From positions 37,038,894-37,102,893 of the forward strand of contig OX638130.1 of assembly GCA_951804985.1 (NCBI GenBank): a DNA stretch of 64,000 nucleotides. Direction: 5' to 3'. The notes under the pieces were generated by a model. The model saw nothing but the letters and a program-made list of their open reading frames with translations, was not told the origin of the DNA and searched no databases. Position numbers and translations under genes: made by a program. The stretch's first letter is position 1, and the number at the start of each line of letters is the position of its first letter. Origin of the DNA: Dryomyza anilis. Lineage: Eukaryota; Arthropoda; Insecta; Diptera; Dryomyzidae. This document shows positions 34,342 through 46,260 of the stretch, piece by piece.

Positions 34342-34602
34342 AACTGTAACCAGTGTTGTAGAAAAAATTATGACACAAGTTAATACCTGGATCAAATTTC
34401 CCACCACTAATAATTCTATTCGCAAAGCAAAAGAGCTATGGAAAAATAAATACCGTTTTCCAACCGTAGTAGGTGTTATAGACTGTACACACATCGGAAT
34501 AGAAAAACCAAAAAATTATGGAGATGTACTATATTATGATGTACTATCAACCGAAAAGGGAAACCTTCGTTAAATGTACAAGCAACTTGTGATGCGAGAT
34601 GC

Positions 34603-34944
34603 ATGTTTACAAGCGTTGACGTGAGTTGGCCAGGGTCCGTTCATGACAGCAGAATTTGGAAAAATTCTTCATTACGTCAGAATATGTCTAAAATGGTAGA
34701 CACACTTCTTCTTGGTGATGAAGGTTACGGTCCCGATGATCCAATTAATAGAAGTTACAAAAATCTTCTTAAGGAGGAGAGCGTTATAATTGAGCGGTGC
34801 TATGGACAAGTAAAACGTAGATTTCCTATAATAAAATATATTTGTCGTGTAAAACTACAAAATATTTCAAAGATAGTGTTAGCTTGTTTTATTTTACACA
34901 ACATTGCTAAATATTTAAATGATGCAGATTTTGATGAAAATGAA
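34603..34944 (+). pseudogene. PIF/Harbinger transposase, C-terminal part, copy A
   Basis: Contains the second catalytic Asp in VSWPGSVHDSRIWKNS (about 34645) and the catalytic Glu in IIERCYGQVKRRFP (about 34785), followed by ILHNIAKYLND, the usual end of the family. The DDE triad is complete when taken together with the upstream part. The open frame runs on into an A/C repeat coding only Lys/Thr/His/Gln/Asn; this is read-through of low-complexity DNA, not protein. Confidence 0.88.
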
Positions 34945-35396
34945 ACACACAAAAAAAAACAAACACACCAAAAAAACATACACAAAAAAAAACACACACA
35001 CAAAAAAAAAAACACCAATAAAAAAAAACAAACACACCAAAAAAAAAAACATACACACCAAAAAAAAAAAAAAAAATACGCACACCAAAAAAAAAAAATA
35101 CACACACACCAAAAAAAAATACACACACTAACTAGTAAAAATACACATATCAACATAAAAAAAACACACCGAAAAAATACACATATCAACGAAAAAAAAA
35201 ACATACCAAAAAATACACACACACCAAAAAAAATAATACAACCACACCAAAAAAATAAACACACAAAAAAAAACCAACAAAAAAAACACGCCCACAAAAA
35301 AACACATACAGAAAAAATACGCACACCGAAAAAATAGACATATTAACAAAAAAAAAAAACACATTCCAAAATTATACACACCAACAAAAAAAATTC
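34945..35396. repeat. A/C-only low-complexity tract
   Basis: Irregular units of the form ACACACCAAAAAAA with almost no G or T on the plus strand. A second copy lies at 36040-36485 by duplication, and a further tract at 63291-63500 lies beyond the right LTR of the Gypsy element. That element therefore appears to have inserted within one A/C tract. Confidence 0.9.
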
Positions 35397-35400
35397 ATCC

Positions 35401-35735
35401 TGTTGCGGGCTCCAGGGGTCCTTTTGTACTTGCCTTTTATTGATGAAACCGTTAGTGACAATTTTCCCTCGAAGTCCACAATTCTTTCCTAACATTTACT
35501 ATTAAACAAAAACGCAAGGATATTTTAGACTTGCTTTATACATTTATTAAGTATTTTTACAAGCTTGAGGTTAAACTGAAAACACGTCTCCACTCTAAGG
35601 CACTTAAAATCATAATGCTTAAAATCTAAACTTAACCTCTACTCATCACCTCGATATCGTGCTTATACTTATTTCTTAAAACATAACTCATAAATGCATC
35701 AAGCATTTTCTGAAATCTACGTACTACTAAAAACC
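35401..35735 (-). repeat. Partial Gypsy LTR in the duplicated unit
   Basis: Starts TGTTGCGGGCTCC and matches the first 335 bp (plus coordinates) of the full LTR at 36490. It is truncated by the tandem duplication junction. Confidence 0.92.
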
Positions 35736-36039
35736 TCATGACAGCAGAATTTGGAAAAATTCTTCATTACGTCAGAATATGTCTAAAATGGTAGACACAC
35801 TTCTTCTTGGTGATGAAGGTTACGGTCCCGATGATCCAATTAATAGAAGTTACAAAAATCTTCTTAAGGAGGAGAGCGTTATAATTGAGCGGTGCTATGG
35901 ACAAGTAAAACGTAGATTTCCTATAATAAAATATATTTGTCGTGTAAAACTACAAAATATTTCAAAGATAGTGTTAGCTTGTTTTATTTTACACAACATT
36001 GCTAAATATTTAAATGATGCAGATTTTGATGAAAATGAA
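35698..36039 (+). pseudogene. PIF/Harbinger transposase, C-terminal part, copy B
   Basis: Duplicate of the C-terminal transposase region: the HDSRIWKN fragment, LLLGDEGYGPDDPINRSY, the Glu motif IIERCYGQVKRR and ILHNIAKYLND. It begins mid-protein just after the LTR fragment (which ends at about 35735), so it lacks the rest of the enzyme. Identical to copy A over the coding part as far as seen. Confidence 0.88.
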
Positions 36040-36489
36040 ACACACAAAAAAAAACAAACACACCAAAAAAACATACACAAAAAAAAACACACACACAAAA
36101 AAAAAAACACCAATAAAAAAAAACAAACACATCAAAAAAAAAAACATACACACCAAAAAAAAAAAAAAAAATACGCACACCAAAAAAAAAAAATACACAC
36201 ACAAAAAAAAAATACACACACTAACTAGTAAAAATACACATATCAACATAAAAAAAACACACCGAAAAAATACACATATCAACGAAAAAAAAACATACCA
36301 AAAAATACACACACCAAAAAAAATAATACAACCACACCAAAAAAATAAACACACAAAAAAAAACCAACAAAAAAAACACGCCCACAAAAAAACACATACA
36401 GAAAAAATACGCACACCGAAAAAATAGACATATTAACAAAAAAAAAAACACATTCCAAAATTATACACACCAACAAAAAAAATTCATCC

Positions 36490-37219
36490 TGTTGCGGGCT
36501 CCAGGGGTCCTTTTGTACTTGCCTTTTATTGATGAAACCGTTAGTGACAATTTTCCCTCGAAGTCCACAATTATTTCCTAACATTTACTATTAAACAAAA
36601 ACGCAAGGATATTTTAGACTTGCTTTATACATTTATTAAGTATTTTTACAAGCTTGAGGTTAAACTGAAAACACGTCTCCACTCTAAGGCACTTAAAATC
36701 ATAATGCTTAAAATCTAAACTTAACCTCTACTCATCACCTCGATATCGTGCTTATACTTATTTCTTAAAACATAACTCATAAATGCATCAAGCATTTTCT
36801 GAAATCTACGTACTACTAAAAACCTGCTGAACCCCACATCGGATATTACTAATATTGTGAAATCATTAACTGAGAAAATTCCAATGTGCTAAATTCTTAA
36901 TTCGTTCCCATGCTGGCGTTAATCTTGACTTAAATTACAACCAATGCTTTTGTTGTTGCTTTTAAACAGACGGCACACTTGCTAGCGCGTGTCTCGGATC
37001 AAATTGCCACCAATGCATTTTTCGTTGCTTTTAAGCAGACTTAATTTTATCTCCTGAAAGTATGCACTCATAAACATTAAGCAGTTGTTCCAGTTACGTC
37101 GTTAACGTTATGTTAAGTTAACATGAATCTGTTATTGTGCATTTAGATTTGAACTTTATGTGCATACTGGTTATGTTCTGGCTTTCTTAAATACATAAAA
37201 AAAAAGTTTCTGATTCACA
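36490..37219 (-). repeat. 3' LTR of minus-strand Gypsy element
   Basis: 730 bp. On the minus strand it runs TGTGAATCAG to GGAGCCCGCAACA, with TG...CA ends. It pairs with 62543-63290 with a few percent substitutions and small indels. Confidence 0.92.
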
Positions 37220-37240
37220 ACATTCTTCCCCCCTTATTTT
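37220..37240 (-). other. Polypurine tract of minus-strand Gypsy element
   Basis: On the minus strand AATAAGGGGGGAAGAATG immediately precedes the TGTGAATC start of the 3' LTR. Confidence 0.8.
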
Positions 37241-38635
37241 AAGAACAAATTATTATTAAATAGAATAATAGTTTTTTCTTTTACATCATTAATATTTTAA
37301 TATACTTGTTAACTTTAATTTAATTTATTTCAACATTCAAAATCAATACTTATTTTTCATATTATTATAATTTATTTTACTTATTTTCATTTTAAGAATC
37401 TTATTAATGATTATCTTCGTTACTCAGTTACTTAATTAATGGTCGCAGTTTTAGTGATATTGTTGATAAAAAAAAAGAATTAATATCTATATACTTTAGT
37501 AATGCTAAAAAGAAAAATGTATAAAATTACAAGTCACTGAACGTTGCAATTGACAAAACAGTAGTTGATCAAGTTACCGCTTTGCAATCGCTGCGTTCTG
37601 TATTGCTCTGTTGTTTTTCTTGTTTATTCATCTAAGTCATTAAATGCTTTAATTTGTGTAACGATTTGTTTTCTTTTAAATATTTTGCGATATATATTGA
37701 AAATAATACATTTAATTTTTATTGAGTATATCTTTAGTTATTGTTTATATTTATAGTTTTCATATTTTAATGTTTCTTCAAGTTTTTTATTACTTATTTC
37801 TAGTCTATTAAATTAATTATACAAAAAAAATATAATTGTGTTTTCTATCAATTTAAAACATAAACAGCTGTGATCGCTAGTTCTGTTACTCTCTATTTAC
37901 GTATATCGGTTGGCTGGCTGCATTTTATTTGTTTCTGTCACTGTTTCGAAAAACATTGTTATCATCATTTATTCTCATCTTTCATCTTGATTTTCTTAGC
38001 ATTGTTAAATTTGATGTCTTCTATGATGCGTTGTTTTTTTAGTTAAATTGAATCGTATTTTGTTGAGAGCAGATTCTAAAATTGGTAATTTTGTAATTTT
38101 ATATTTCTGGATATTAATATGAATTTGTCTTCTTTAAATGTTTTAAGAGCTCTTGTAGCGAAATTGTCATCTTCGGAAATCAATTTTAATTATACGTACA
38201 TGTTGTTGTTTGATGTTGTTTTTTTATATTTCACTTGTTGTAAAATTATATGAATATTTGAAGTTCTTAGTGTTTTTAATTTTCATCTTCTCTTTTAAGA
38301 AATTATGTTTTTTGTCAGCATAATGTGCGAAACGTTGTTGATTTAGTACAATTATGATAACTTTGTTGAACTGTCAAACTTCTTTTTCCATAAGGTTAGC
38401 ATTGACAGCTAAATAAGTGTATATGGAATAGCTCCTTCAACTTATTTACAAAATAATAGCGCGTTCGTTGAGTGATAAAATTGTTATCTTTTAATTATAT
38501 GTACGTAAAATGTTGTTGCTTCTTTATAGTAGAATAGTCGCAACTTTGCTGATTTGTCGAACTTCCACATCCATGTTTATAGTGAGCTCCTTTCTGTTAA
38601 TTAAACATGTTATTGATGTTATCATTCTTCTCTTG
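37241..38635 (-). other. Non-coding 3' part of the Gypsy element
   Basis: A/T-rich sequence between the PPT and the LOA-like insertion. No open frame with a family signature is visible on either strand; a degraded env cannot be excluded but is not supported. Confidence 0.5.
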
Positions 38636-38724
38636 TTTTTTTTTTTATAATGCGGGATAAAAAATAGAGCCACAGCACTCAGGCAGGGTTATATCCATTG
38701 TGCTGTGACCCAGTTCCCTGGTTT

Positions 38725-39400
38725 TTAATGATACTTCTTAGATTCATTATTGAATCTAAGAAGGTTATTGTGTGATAGAGAGTGAAGCTGATCCTCTCTC
38801 ATCACGTCTGTGCCAGTTTCTTCGTAGCAGGCAGAACATAAGGCGCTTTCGGCCAGTCCGATTGCGTTCATGTGTTTTTCACATGCGTTGTGTCCCGTTA
38901 GAAGTCCCGTCAGTTTTCTGCACTCCTTTCTACTTAAGGAAAGTAGAAACGAGTCCGATCTTTTAGTTATCGTCGGTGTCATGAGCTTGGATAATCTGCA
39001 TTTCGTCTCATTCAGCCATCTGCTCTTGAGTGCAGAGGCGACCCATGAGCTTATGACGAATTTTCCCGTAGATGCAGGTAGTCCAAGCACAGGTTCTGGT
39101 CCAAATGGATTATCCTCGTATCCAGCACGTGCTAGTTTGTCAGATGTTTGATTGCTCGAAACTCCATTATGGCCCGGCACCCAAATCAGTTTCAGTGTAT
39201 TGTATTTACCAACACAATTGAGACGTGATCTGCATTGACGTACAATTTTGGATGTGATGACCTGGTTGTTCAAAGCCATAAGAGCAGCCTGACTATCGTT
39301 GCAAACTGATATAGCCCTGTTTGCCATCTATTATCCGCAATGTAGTCCATAGCCATAAGTATAGCATAGACTTCGGCTTGAAATACCGAGACATTGTCGC
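38725..39400 (-). pseudogene. RNase H and C-terminus of LOA-like ORF2
   Basis: From about 39400 the sense is an RNase H fold: an AEVYAIL-like segment near 39370, ISVCNDSQAALMAL with a catalytic Asp at 39310, and LIWVPGHNGVSSNQTSDKLA with the His and last Asp. A Cys/His-containing tail, CSACYEETGTD, ends the protein near 38725. A frame break separates it from the RT part (39495). Confidence 0.85.
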
Positions 39401-39494
39401 CTAAGGCGAAGTGAAGTCTGCGGTCATCCGGTTCCACAAACAGTCCAGCACCAGATCCCTGATCGGTTCTGGAACCCTTTGTATAAATGCGGTG

Positions 39495-40541
39495 CTACCC
39501 TCTATCCGCCTCACAGTCAGGCGTTAGCCAGTCTTGAATGTCAGGTTGGTAGACCTCAATATTTCGTCTTGGTAATATTTCTATTATCATTGCATCAGAG
39601 GGCATCTCCAGTAGACAGGTGTCTAATGGAGTGTCAAGTGCAATGACAGAGATATTCCAGGGAACATTAAACCAGAAACCACCTAGTTTTAGTCTCCAGC
39701 TGCCTTTCATGGCTTCGCCTCTGATGAAGATGTCAAGTGGTGGTAGGTTTAAGATTGCATTCAGTGCTGGACCAGGTGTAGTGGGAAAGGCACACGTAAC
39801 ACCCAGACACACGGTTCTCTGAATCTTGGCAAGACTAGTTGTCACGCACTTTCGCGACAGCTTGTTCCACCAGACTACCGATGCATATGATATCATCGGT
39901 CTTATCATTGTCGTGTAAATCCATAAGGTTTTGCTCGGAGATAGTCCCCATGTCTTCCCAAAAATTCCTCTGCATTGCCAGAAGGCATTCAATGCTCGCG
40001 AAATTAAATTTTCAACATGTTTTGTCCAAAGTAGTTTACTATCTAGAGTTAAGCCCAGATATTTTACTTCGTTAGACAGAGGAATGGTGACACCCTTAAG
40101 TACTGGTAGAGATAATCCTGTCATTATTCTTTTCCTAGTGAAGAGAACAATCCCTGTTTTGTGAGTGTTGACGGAAAGTCCGTTTGCAGTACACCAGCTG
40201 TCAATTCGGTTCAATGAGTTTTGTGTTTTAACGCAGACCTCATTGAGGGAAAAGCCTGCGGCAAGAATGGCAACATCATCTGCATAGGCCTGGGAACAGA
40301 CACCTGGTCCATCGAGATCGTTGACCAGAGAGTCAACCAGCATACACCAGAGCAGGGGGGAGAGAACGCCTCCTTGAGGACAACCTCTATTCACCCCTGC
40401 CATAATATACTGACCGCACTCCGCCTCAGAAGTGATGGTCCTAAACATTAGCAATGACCTTAGCCATTTGACCATCAAAAGAGGCCACTGCGTTTCGGAT
40501 AGCTTCATCGTACACAACCAATCTGGCAACCTACCAGTCAT
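39495..40541 (-). pseudogene. Reverse transcriptase of LOA-like ORF2
   Basis: 348 codons open: VNRGCPQGGVLSPLLWCMLV, CSQAYADDVAILAAG with the YADD catalytic pair, LSVNTHKTGIVLF and EVKYLGLTLDSKL, followed by the thumb/connection region. The N-terminal fingers, with the first catalytic Asp, lie in the preceding frame (41196-40531), where SLRRPDGSYTESKTEALSVL and LVETDFPGNQ are visible. Part of the region between LVETDFPG and the RT core appears to be missing or scrambled, so the enzyme is probably not intact. Confidence 0.85.
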
Positions 40542-41813
40542 GTTTTGTCACATTAGAGTTGATATTGCAGTCCCCAGTGCTGGGATTACAAAGTGGCCCT
40601 ATGTGGATTTGATTTCCCGGAAAGTCAGTCTCAACTAGGACACTGAGTGCCTCTGTCTTAGACTCAGTATACGAGCCATCAGGTCTCCGCAGTGAGTCCA
40701 GTCGAGCAATTCGGTCTCTTTTAAGAAACTTGACCAATCTGCTAGTCTCACTGCAGGATTCGATGCTACTGCAGAAGTCTTTATAAGAAACACTTTTCGA
40801 TTTACGAATTCGTTTCTTATACTCTTTCTGCTTAGCCCGATAAAGAAACCAGTCAGAGTCTAAATTGCTCCTTAGGGCCCTATTTAGAAGCTTTCTGAAA
40901 TCCTTGCGCAAGGTTTCAAGACAAGCGTTCCACCAAGAAACGGGAGGTCTAGATAACGTTTTTCGTACCGGACATGTTCGTACAAAACTAGAATTTATGA
41001 CATCGTTCATAACTGGAACGGACGTCTCAATACTTTCTTTGGTACGATTTCTGACAGGAATATTGAGGGAATTCTCAAGTTCATGTCTGAAGCGTGCCCA
41101 GTTCGTTTTTCTAGGGTTTCTTACCGTCATAGAGGGCAGCACCTCTCGGTCAGTATGAAACTCGATATACCTGTGGTCCGATAAAGAACCTTCCATTTAA
41201 AGATTGACTCTCTCAGTCTACAGTTAGACAAAGTAAGGTCAATCACTTCCTGTCTTCTAGCAGTCACAAAAGTGGGTTTATTAACAGTGTTGTGAATGTT
41301 CAGATTGGAGGTCATGATGAAGTCAAGGAGTCTGGTACCTCGTGCGTTGTATTTACTGCTGCCCCACACAGTGTGTTTAGCATTAGCGTCACAGCAAAGA
41401 ATAAGGCCGGTCTCCTTAAGATCACAGTACTCTATGAGCTCAACAATTGCCTTTGGCGGAGGAGGCAGTAGTGAGTCATAGGGGAAGTAGCCTGAGGCGA
41501 CAACCAGATGTTTCCATCCACTATCGCTTTCATAGCTCACTTTGGATGCCACCAGGTCTTGCCCACAGAATTGGGTTAACTTGGTGACAGCAAAGAGTTT
41601 CGATACTATAAGACAGATTCTAGGCCTTGCGGCTTGCTCATCGTATAGTATGGTTTCACCACGTAGTTCACTAAGACCACAGATGCGTTTGTTATACACC
41701 CATGGTTCTTGAATAGCTGTGATGTGAGGTAATATATGCAATATGGAGAGCCGCTTACCTAGTAGAGCGGTAGCAGCTTTAGAATGTTGCAGATTGATCT
41801 GAGTAAATATCAT
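40531..41813 (-). pseudogene. AP-like endonuclease and linker of LOA-like ORF2
   Basis: 41813-41127 starts with IFTQINLQHSKAATALL and includes AIQEPWVYN (catalytic Glu), LILCCDANAKHTVWGSS (Asp/Asn) and VIDLTLSN. The frame then shifts; 41196-40531 continues with SLSDHRYIEFH (SDH motif) and a linker rich in Arg/Lys with W-N-A-C-L-E. All three catalytic signatures of the LINE endonuclease are present, but across a frameshift at about 41170. Confidence 0.87.
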
Positions 41814-41850
41814 GACAGGATAATTAACTCGTTTCTCAACATGTGCCTAT

Positions 41851-42498
41851 TCATTTTGAATTGATTCGGAATTTGATCCGTCCAAAGAATAAGTTTAGAT
41901 GGCTGTCGTACTTAGATAGCATGACATCTAACGACTTCTGGTCTAAGCCAACAACCAGGGTTGAGCCCTTCTTGTCCTCCGGACCTCGCTCTGGTTTATG
42001 GCTATAAATTTTCCATCCGTTCGTTTCGATGCCCTGATTCTGAGCACGTAGACAGGCAAACACTTCCGCTGTTTTCCTGATAGGACCAGGTATCCAGCAT
42101 ATTGATCGCCTGCGCGATTTGACCAAGGGAGGGATTTTAGCAACGGCTGTGGCAATCCAATCGAAATTGGCTTGAGACGAGCATAGCACCTTCATGATAC
42201 CATCACTCGTCTCATAGCCTTTTGCATTTGCACTGACATCGCCGGTGCTGACTAGCCGCCAAAGATGATCGGTGCAGTGTTTTACTTCTGCATCATTCAT
42301 CTTTTGCTTCTTCCCCAATTTGCCAATAATCGCAACCGGAAGAGCTTTGCGAGCAGCATACACGATACTGCTAGCCTACCTCTGCCAGTTCTTCCGCAGC
42401 CGATTCGGAACATGAAGCACCAGTGCTCTTTCTTGTGGAAGCAATTGCCACTTTTGTGGGTACCACCTGGAGTAGTTATATCTTTATGTTGACCCATC
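41851..42498 (-). pseudogene. ORF1 (gag-like) of LOA-like LINE
   Basis: An ATG at 42498 (MGQHKDITTPGGTHKSG) opens a frame that shifts near 42370 into 42363-41851. That region contains WRLVSTGDVSANAKGY, ICWIPGPIRKT and GSTLVVGLDQKSLDVML, resembling the DUF4780-type domain of ORF1 proteins in this group. ORF1 proteins bind the element RNA. No CCHC knuckles are seen. It ends just before the ORF2 start. Confidence 0.75.
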
Positions 42499-42705
42499 GC
42501 GGTGGTGTAGGGTTTCTTTAGAGTCTGCCACCACACCAATAAAAAAGACTATGGTAGTATTTAGTTCATTACTCATCACAAGCCTGTCTGACAAGGGTGA
42601 CCCTACCAGAAACTTTAAAAAGTTTCCGTCAGCTTAGCCTTATTGAGTCATTGTAACTTAAGCCCCCACACCACGTCAAGGTAACCACCACGTGGGGGTT
42701 ACTTT

Positions 42706-43893
42706 GTACTTCATTACATAATATTACCATTTCATACCTTTACCCAACACAATTAAAGATCTTCTTTGACAATTGAAATTTAAATTTAGTGTCTTCTGCG
42801 TCGAATTTTATTGTTTGGTGGACTGCTAGTACTTCTTCTTCGTGCATGTTTTATTTCTTTGTCGTGGTTGAAATGCATTTCCAGAGCCAGGATTATTATT
42901 AAAAATACTTCTTACTTTGTATTGTTTACTATAACTTTATAAATAATTTATATTTAACATCATTTCTACTTTCAGTATTCATAATCTTTGGAATTACATC
43001 ATAGTACTAAAATTTTATATTTTAATTGTATATTTATATCGAACATTTTACTAATGCCACTGTGTACATATTTTATTTAACTTTAAAATCTTTAATTTTT
43101 TTTCTTAATATATAGAACTTCTTTTATTTATAATTTCATTAGCACATGAATCAATGCTAATTATTTTCAAAAATGCTTAGCTATTTATTCATGCACTAAT
43201 TTATGAATTTAATCATTATTGCCAATTTTCAATAATGGTAAGCGCGCGCGATTTATGCATAACTACTTTTGTACTTTCAATAGGTACATATATATTTTCA
43301 TTACCGTGTAATGATCACATTTAAAACGTTTGTTAATTTTGTTAGATAGTGTATTGTATTTTTTCTTATCATTCAATAATTGTTCAAATTTTTACGCTGC
43401 ATTAACATATCTCGTTTCATTTTCGGTACATTAGTGCAAAACGCTAGATGCAAAACGCTGAATTGCATTTTATCGCTTATAACATTCACTTCTTTCTGTG
43501 CTCCACTGTAGTGTGTGCTACGCTAACTCTTCGCTGTACTTCAAGTGCAATGATCTTTCTGTTGTCTGTTTCCATTGGAAATGCTCTTGGAGTACTGACC
43601 TATCTCAATTATAGTGATAATGTATATTTTATTGCTTTGGCTAATTCGTACTGAATTCTTTTTAATGAAATATCTAATATAATCTTCTTTATACTTTATT
43701 CCTTTCTCATTTAATACATAGCTATTTCCTCATGCACTAATTTAGATTTTAAAAACATATTTTCTAAAAAAAAAATATTTACGAGTACTTTATTTACGTT
43801 GTTTGCAATATTATGCATTAGGGTTAATGATCATTATGAACTGTTGGTTCAGTTATTAATTTCTTTGTTTTTGTTCGTTCGATTGTGAATAAC
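42706..43893 (-). other. Gypsy sequence 3' of integrase, no gene seen
   Basis: A/T-rich. A 68-codon open frame on plus (43448-43654) has two hydrophobic stretches but no family signature. This region continues the non-coding 3' part of the Gypsy element beyond the LINE. Confidence 0.45.
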
Positions 43894-44920
43894 TTAAGAG
43901 TTATATGCTTTTAATAAGTTATTATGGAATTTTTTTTCTTTTCCCTTGATACAGATCACTGTTGTCATAGGACTTATTATCGAAAGGACTTCATAGGGTC
44001 CTACCCAGATTGGTGAAAATTTGTTTTTCCTATTCTGGTTTTTTAATAAAACTTTATCGCCTTCCTTAAAAACTACCGTATTTAATGTATTATCGTAACT
44101 TCGTTTAGATCTTTCCTTAGCTTTTTCTTGATTTTGTCTGACTATCTCATGTGTACGCTGTGTTTCGTATTTTAATACTTTATTGTAATCTTCACTGTTA
44201 TAAATTGGTGAACATTTTCGTTTTAGGTTCAAATCCGTATAAAGTACAAGGCGTTTGCCCTGTTGACATATGCACTGTGTTATTGTGCACATGCATTGCC
44301 GAATTCAACAATTGATCCCAGTTGGACACATCCTCTTTTGCAAAACATCTCAAATACTCCTCTAAAGGTCTGTGACTTTTTTCTAACGAGCCATTCGCCT
44401 GCGGGTGATAAGGTGTTACATGCATTTTTTTAATGTTTAATAACTTGCACGTGTCTGAAAATAATTTTGACACAAAATTTGAACCATTATCTGTAATTAA
44501 AGTTTTCGGAATATTATAACGCGTGATAATTTCCTCGTAAAAAGCTTTAGCTACAGTGCTTGCTTCCGCGTCTCGGATAGCTACGCAGCACATGTATTTT
44601 GAAAAATCGTCTTGAAAAGTTAATATATATTTATTTCCCGATACTGTTTCGGGCAAAATTCCTACCAAGTCCATATAAACCTTATTGAATGGACGTGTTG
44701 GCGTATCTGTCAAAACCATTGGCATTTTTGTTAACTTTGAACTTTTATTCATTTGGCATTTAGGACAGTTTCTAACATATTCCTTTATTTGTTTCTGCAT
44801 TCCCCTCCATTTAAATTGTTTCTTAATCCTAAAGTATGTTTTAAGTGTGCCGTGATGGCCTTCTAGTGCTGAATCATGAAAATCTTTCATCACGGTTTTA
44901 ATTTCATCTGGATCATTTAA
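43894..44920 (-). pseudogene. Integrase of minus-strand Gypsy element
   Basis: 44893-44198 is open: the zinc domain with HDSALEGHHG and CPKCQMNKSSK (HHCC), then the catalytic core, Asp in YMDLVGILPE, Asp in LITDNGSNFVS and Glu in NGSLEKSHRPLEEYL. After a frameshift near 44250 the C-terminal region (44292-43894) has a GDKVLLKNQNR...WVGPYEVL module typical of Gypsy integrases. It would insert the cDNA. Nearly intact apart from the shift. Confidence 0.9.
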
Positions 44921-46260
44921 TATTTGAGCTGAATTCGTTTCATTATATGTATCTATTATTGTTTCATCTACGACTGGTGTACTGATTTGTGGTTTTATTT
45001 TTGTGATTTGCTGATCTAATATATTTTGTGTAGTTTTGGATCGTGTTTGTACGGCTGTAATATCTGGCTCTATATATGGTATTCTGCTTAAATCATCCGC
45101 ATTTAAATACTTTTTGCCTGGTTTGTAAATTATTTCAAAATCATATTCCGATAATTTGTGTCGGAAACGCGCAAGGCGGGATGTCTGATCTTTTAAATTT
45201 GCAATACCTTTTAGAGGCTGATGATCTGTTAAAATTTTGGATGGTCGCCCTAATAGGTATTCTCTAAAATTCTTTGTTGCCCAAACAATTGCTAAAAATT
45301 CCTTTTCAATGGTAGATTATCGTTTTTCTGCTCCATTTAAAGTTCTACTTGCAAACGCGATCGGTTGGTCGCTTCCTACTTCACCTTGAGATAGGACTGC
45401 ATCTACTTCTTCATTACTTGCGTCTGTTGTTAGTAAAAAAGTTTTTCTAAAATCTGGATATGCTAATATTGGAGGTGAAATTATTGATTCTTTCAATTTA
45501 ATAAATGAATTTTGACAATAGTCCGTCCATTTAAATTTAACGTCATTTTTAAGTAAATTATTAATTGGTAAAGATAACCTTGCCATATTGCTTATGAACT
45601 TTCAGTAATAATTAATTAATCCCAATAATGCTTGTACTTCTTTTCTGTTTCTTGGTACTGGAATATTTTTTACGCATTCGACCTTAGCAGGGTCTGGCAG
45701 CGCACCAAGTTCTGAACATTTATGCCCTAAATATACAACTTCACGACGTAAAAACTGACATTTTTCGGTATTTAATTTTAAATTATGGTCTCTTAGTTTC
45801 TGTAATACTTTACTTAATCTGAGTTCATGTCCGCTTATATTTTTCCCATACACAACTATATCATCAAGATACACAAAACAATCGATACCCTGTAACCCTG
45901 TTAAGATGTGATTCATTATTCTCTGGAAAGTTGCTGGTGCCCCTGTTAAACCGAAAGGCATCCTATTGAATTCAAAATGTCCAAGTCCTGTACTGAAGGC
46001 AGTTTTTTCTTTATCACCTTATTCTACTAAGACCTGATGATAGCCACTTGCTAAATCTAAAGTTGAAAAATACCGACTGTGATCTAATATTTCATATATT
46101 CGCGGAATAGAAAATACCTGTTTTACGGTTACGTCATTTAATTTACGGAAATCTATGACAAGTCTCCATTTTTTATTACCGTTTTTGTCCCTCCTCTTCG
46201 GTACCAATAGTAATGGTGAATTCCAGGGTGATATGCTTGGCTATATAATGCCAGCATCTA
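44921..46260 (-). pseudogene. RT and RNase H of minus-strand Gypsy element
   Basis: RT motifs in order from the right: PWNSPLLLVPKRRDKNG, WRLVIDFRKLND, FSTLDLASGYHQV, MPFGLTGAPATFQRIM, FVYLDDIVVYG (YLDD, about 45870) and KCQFLRREVVYLGH. RNase H: FLLTTDASNEEVDAVLSQ, then KILTDHQPLKG near 45215. In-frame stops interrupt it at about 46237 (TAG), 46019, 45602 and 45317. The stops at 46019 and 46237 leave the surrounding homology in frame, so they look like point mutations rather than rearrangements. Confidence 0.9.

Larger units (their letters stand above)
32600..34573 (+). pseudogene. PIF/Harbinger transposase, N-terminal part, interrupted
   Basis: Segment 32652-32816 carries the helix-turn-helix-like EELGVEQSTVSRTV. 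It is broken by an RTE-like insertion (32817-34341) and resumes at 34342 with VVEKIMTQVNTWIKFP and then the first catalytic Asp in VVGVIDCTHIGIEKP (about 34480). The frame shifts at about 34555-34573, next to an AAAAGGGAAA run, before the next segment. Harbinger transposases excise and insert elements at 3-bp TWA targets with a Myb-like partner protein. An upstream in-frame stop is also present near 32650. Confidence 0.85.
34641..36826 (+). repeat. Tandem duplication, unit about 1.09 kb
   Basis: Copy A is 34641-35735 and copy B 35736-36826. The unit starts inside the Harbinger transposase (TCATGACAGCAGAATTTGG), includes the A/C repeat tract and ends 335 bp into the Gypsy LTR (…AAAACCT). Corresponding points are 1095 bp apart in the transposase and 1089 bp apart at the LTR start. 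The copies are almost identical. The junction AAACCT|CATG shows about 1 bp of overlap. Confidence 0.93.
38636..42705 (-). mobile_element. LOA-like non-LTR retrotransposon
   Basis: Minus strand, ending in an A-run (T-run 38636-38646 on plus). Order: ORF1 (about 42498-41851), ORF2 endonuclease (41813-41127), RT (41196-39495) and RNase H (39400-38725). The QINLQHSKAATALL start of ORF2 and the presence of an RNase H domain fit the LOA/Bilbo group. The 5' region includes AACCACCACGTGGGGGTTAC, a palindrome near 42680. No target duplication was identified; the 5' limit is approximate. Nearly full-length but carrying frameshifts. Confidence 0.87.

Noticed and set aside
34800..36584. Long Lys/Thr/His- or Phe/Cys-rich open frames in the A/C tracts
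   Set aside because: They come from A/C-only DNA without stops; the same tract is open in several frames and on both strands.
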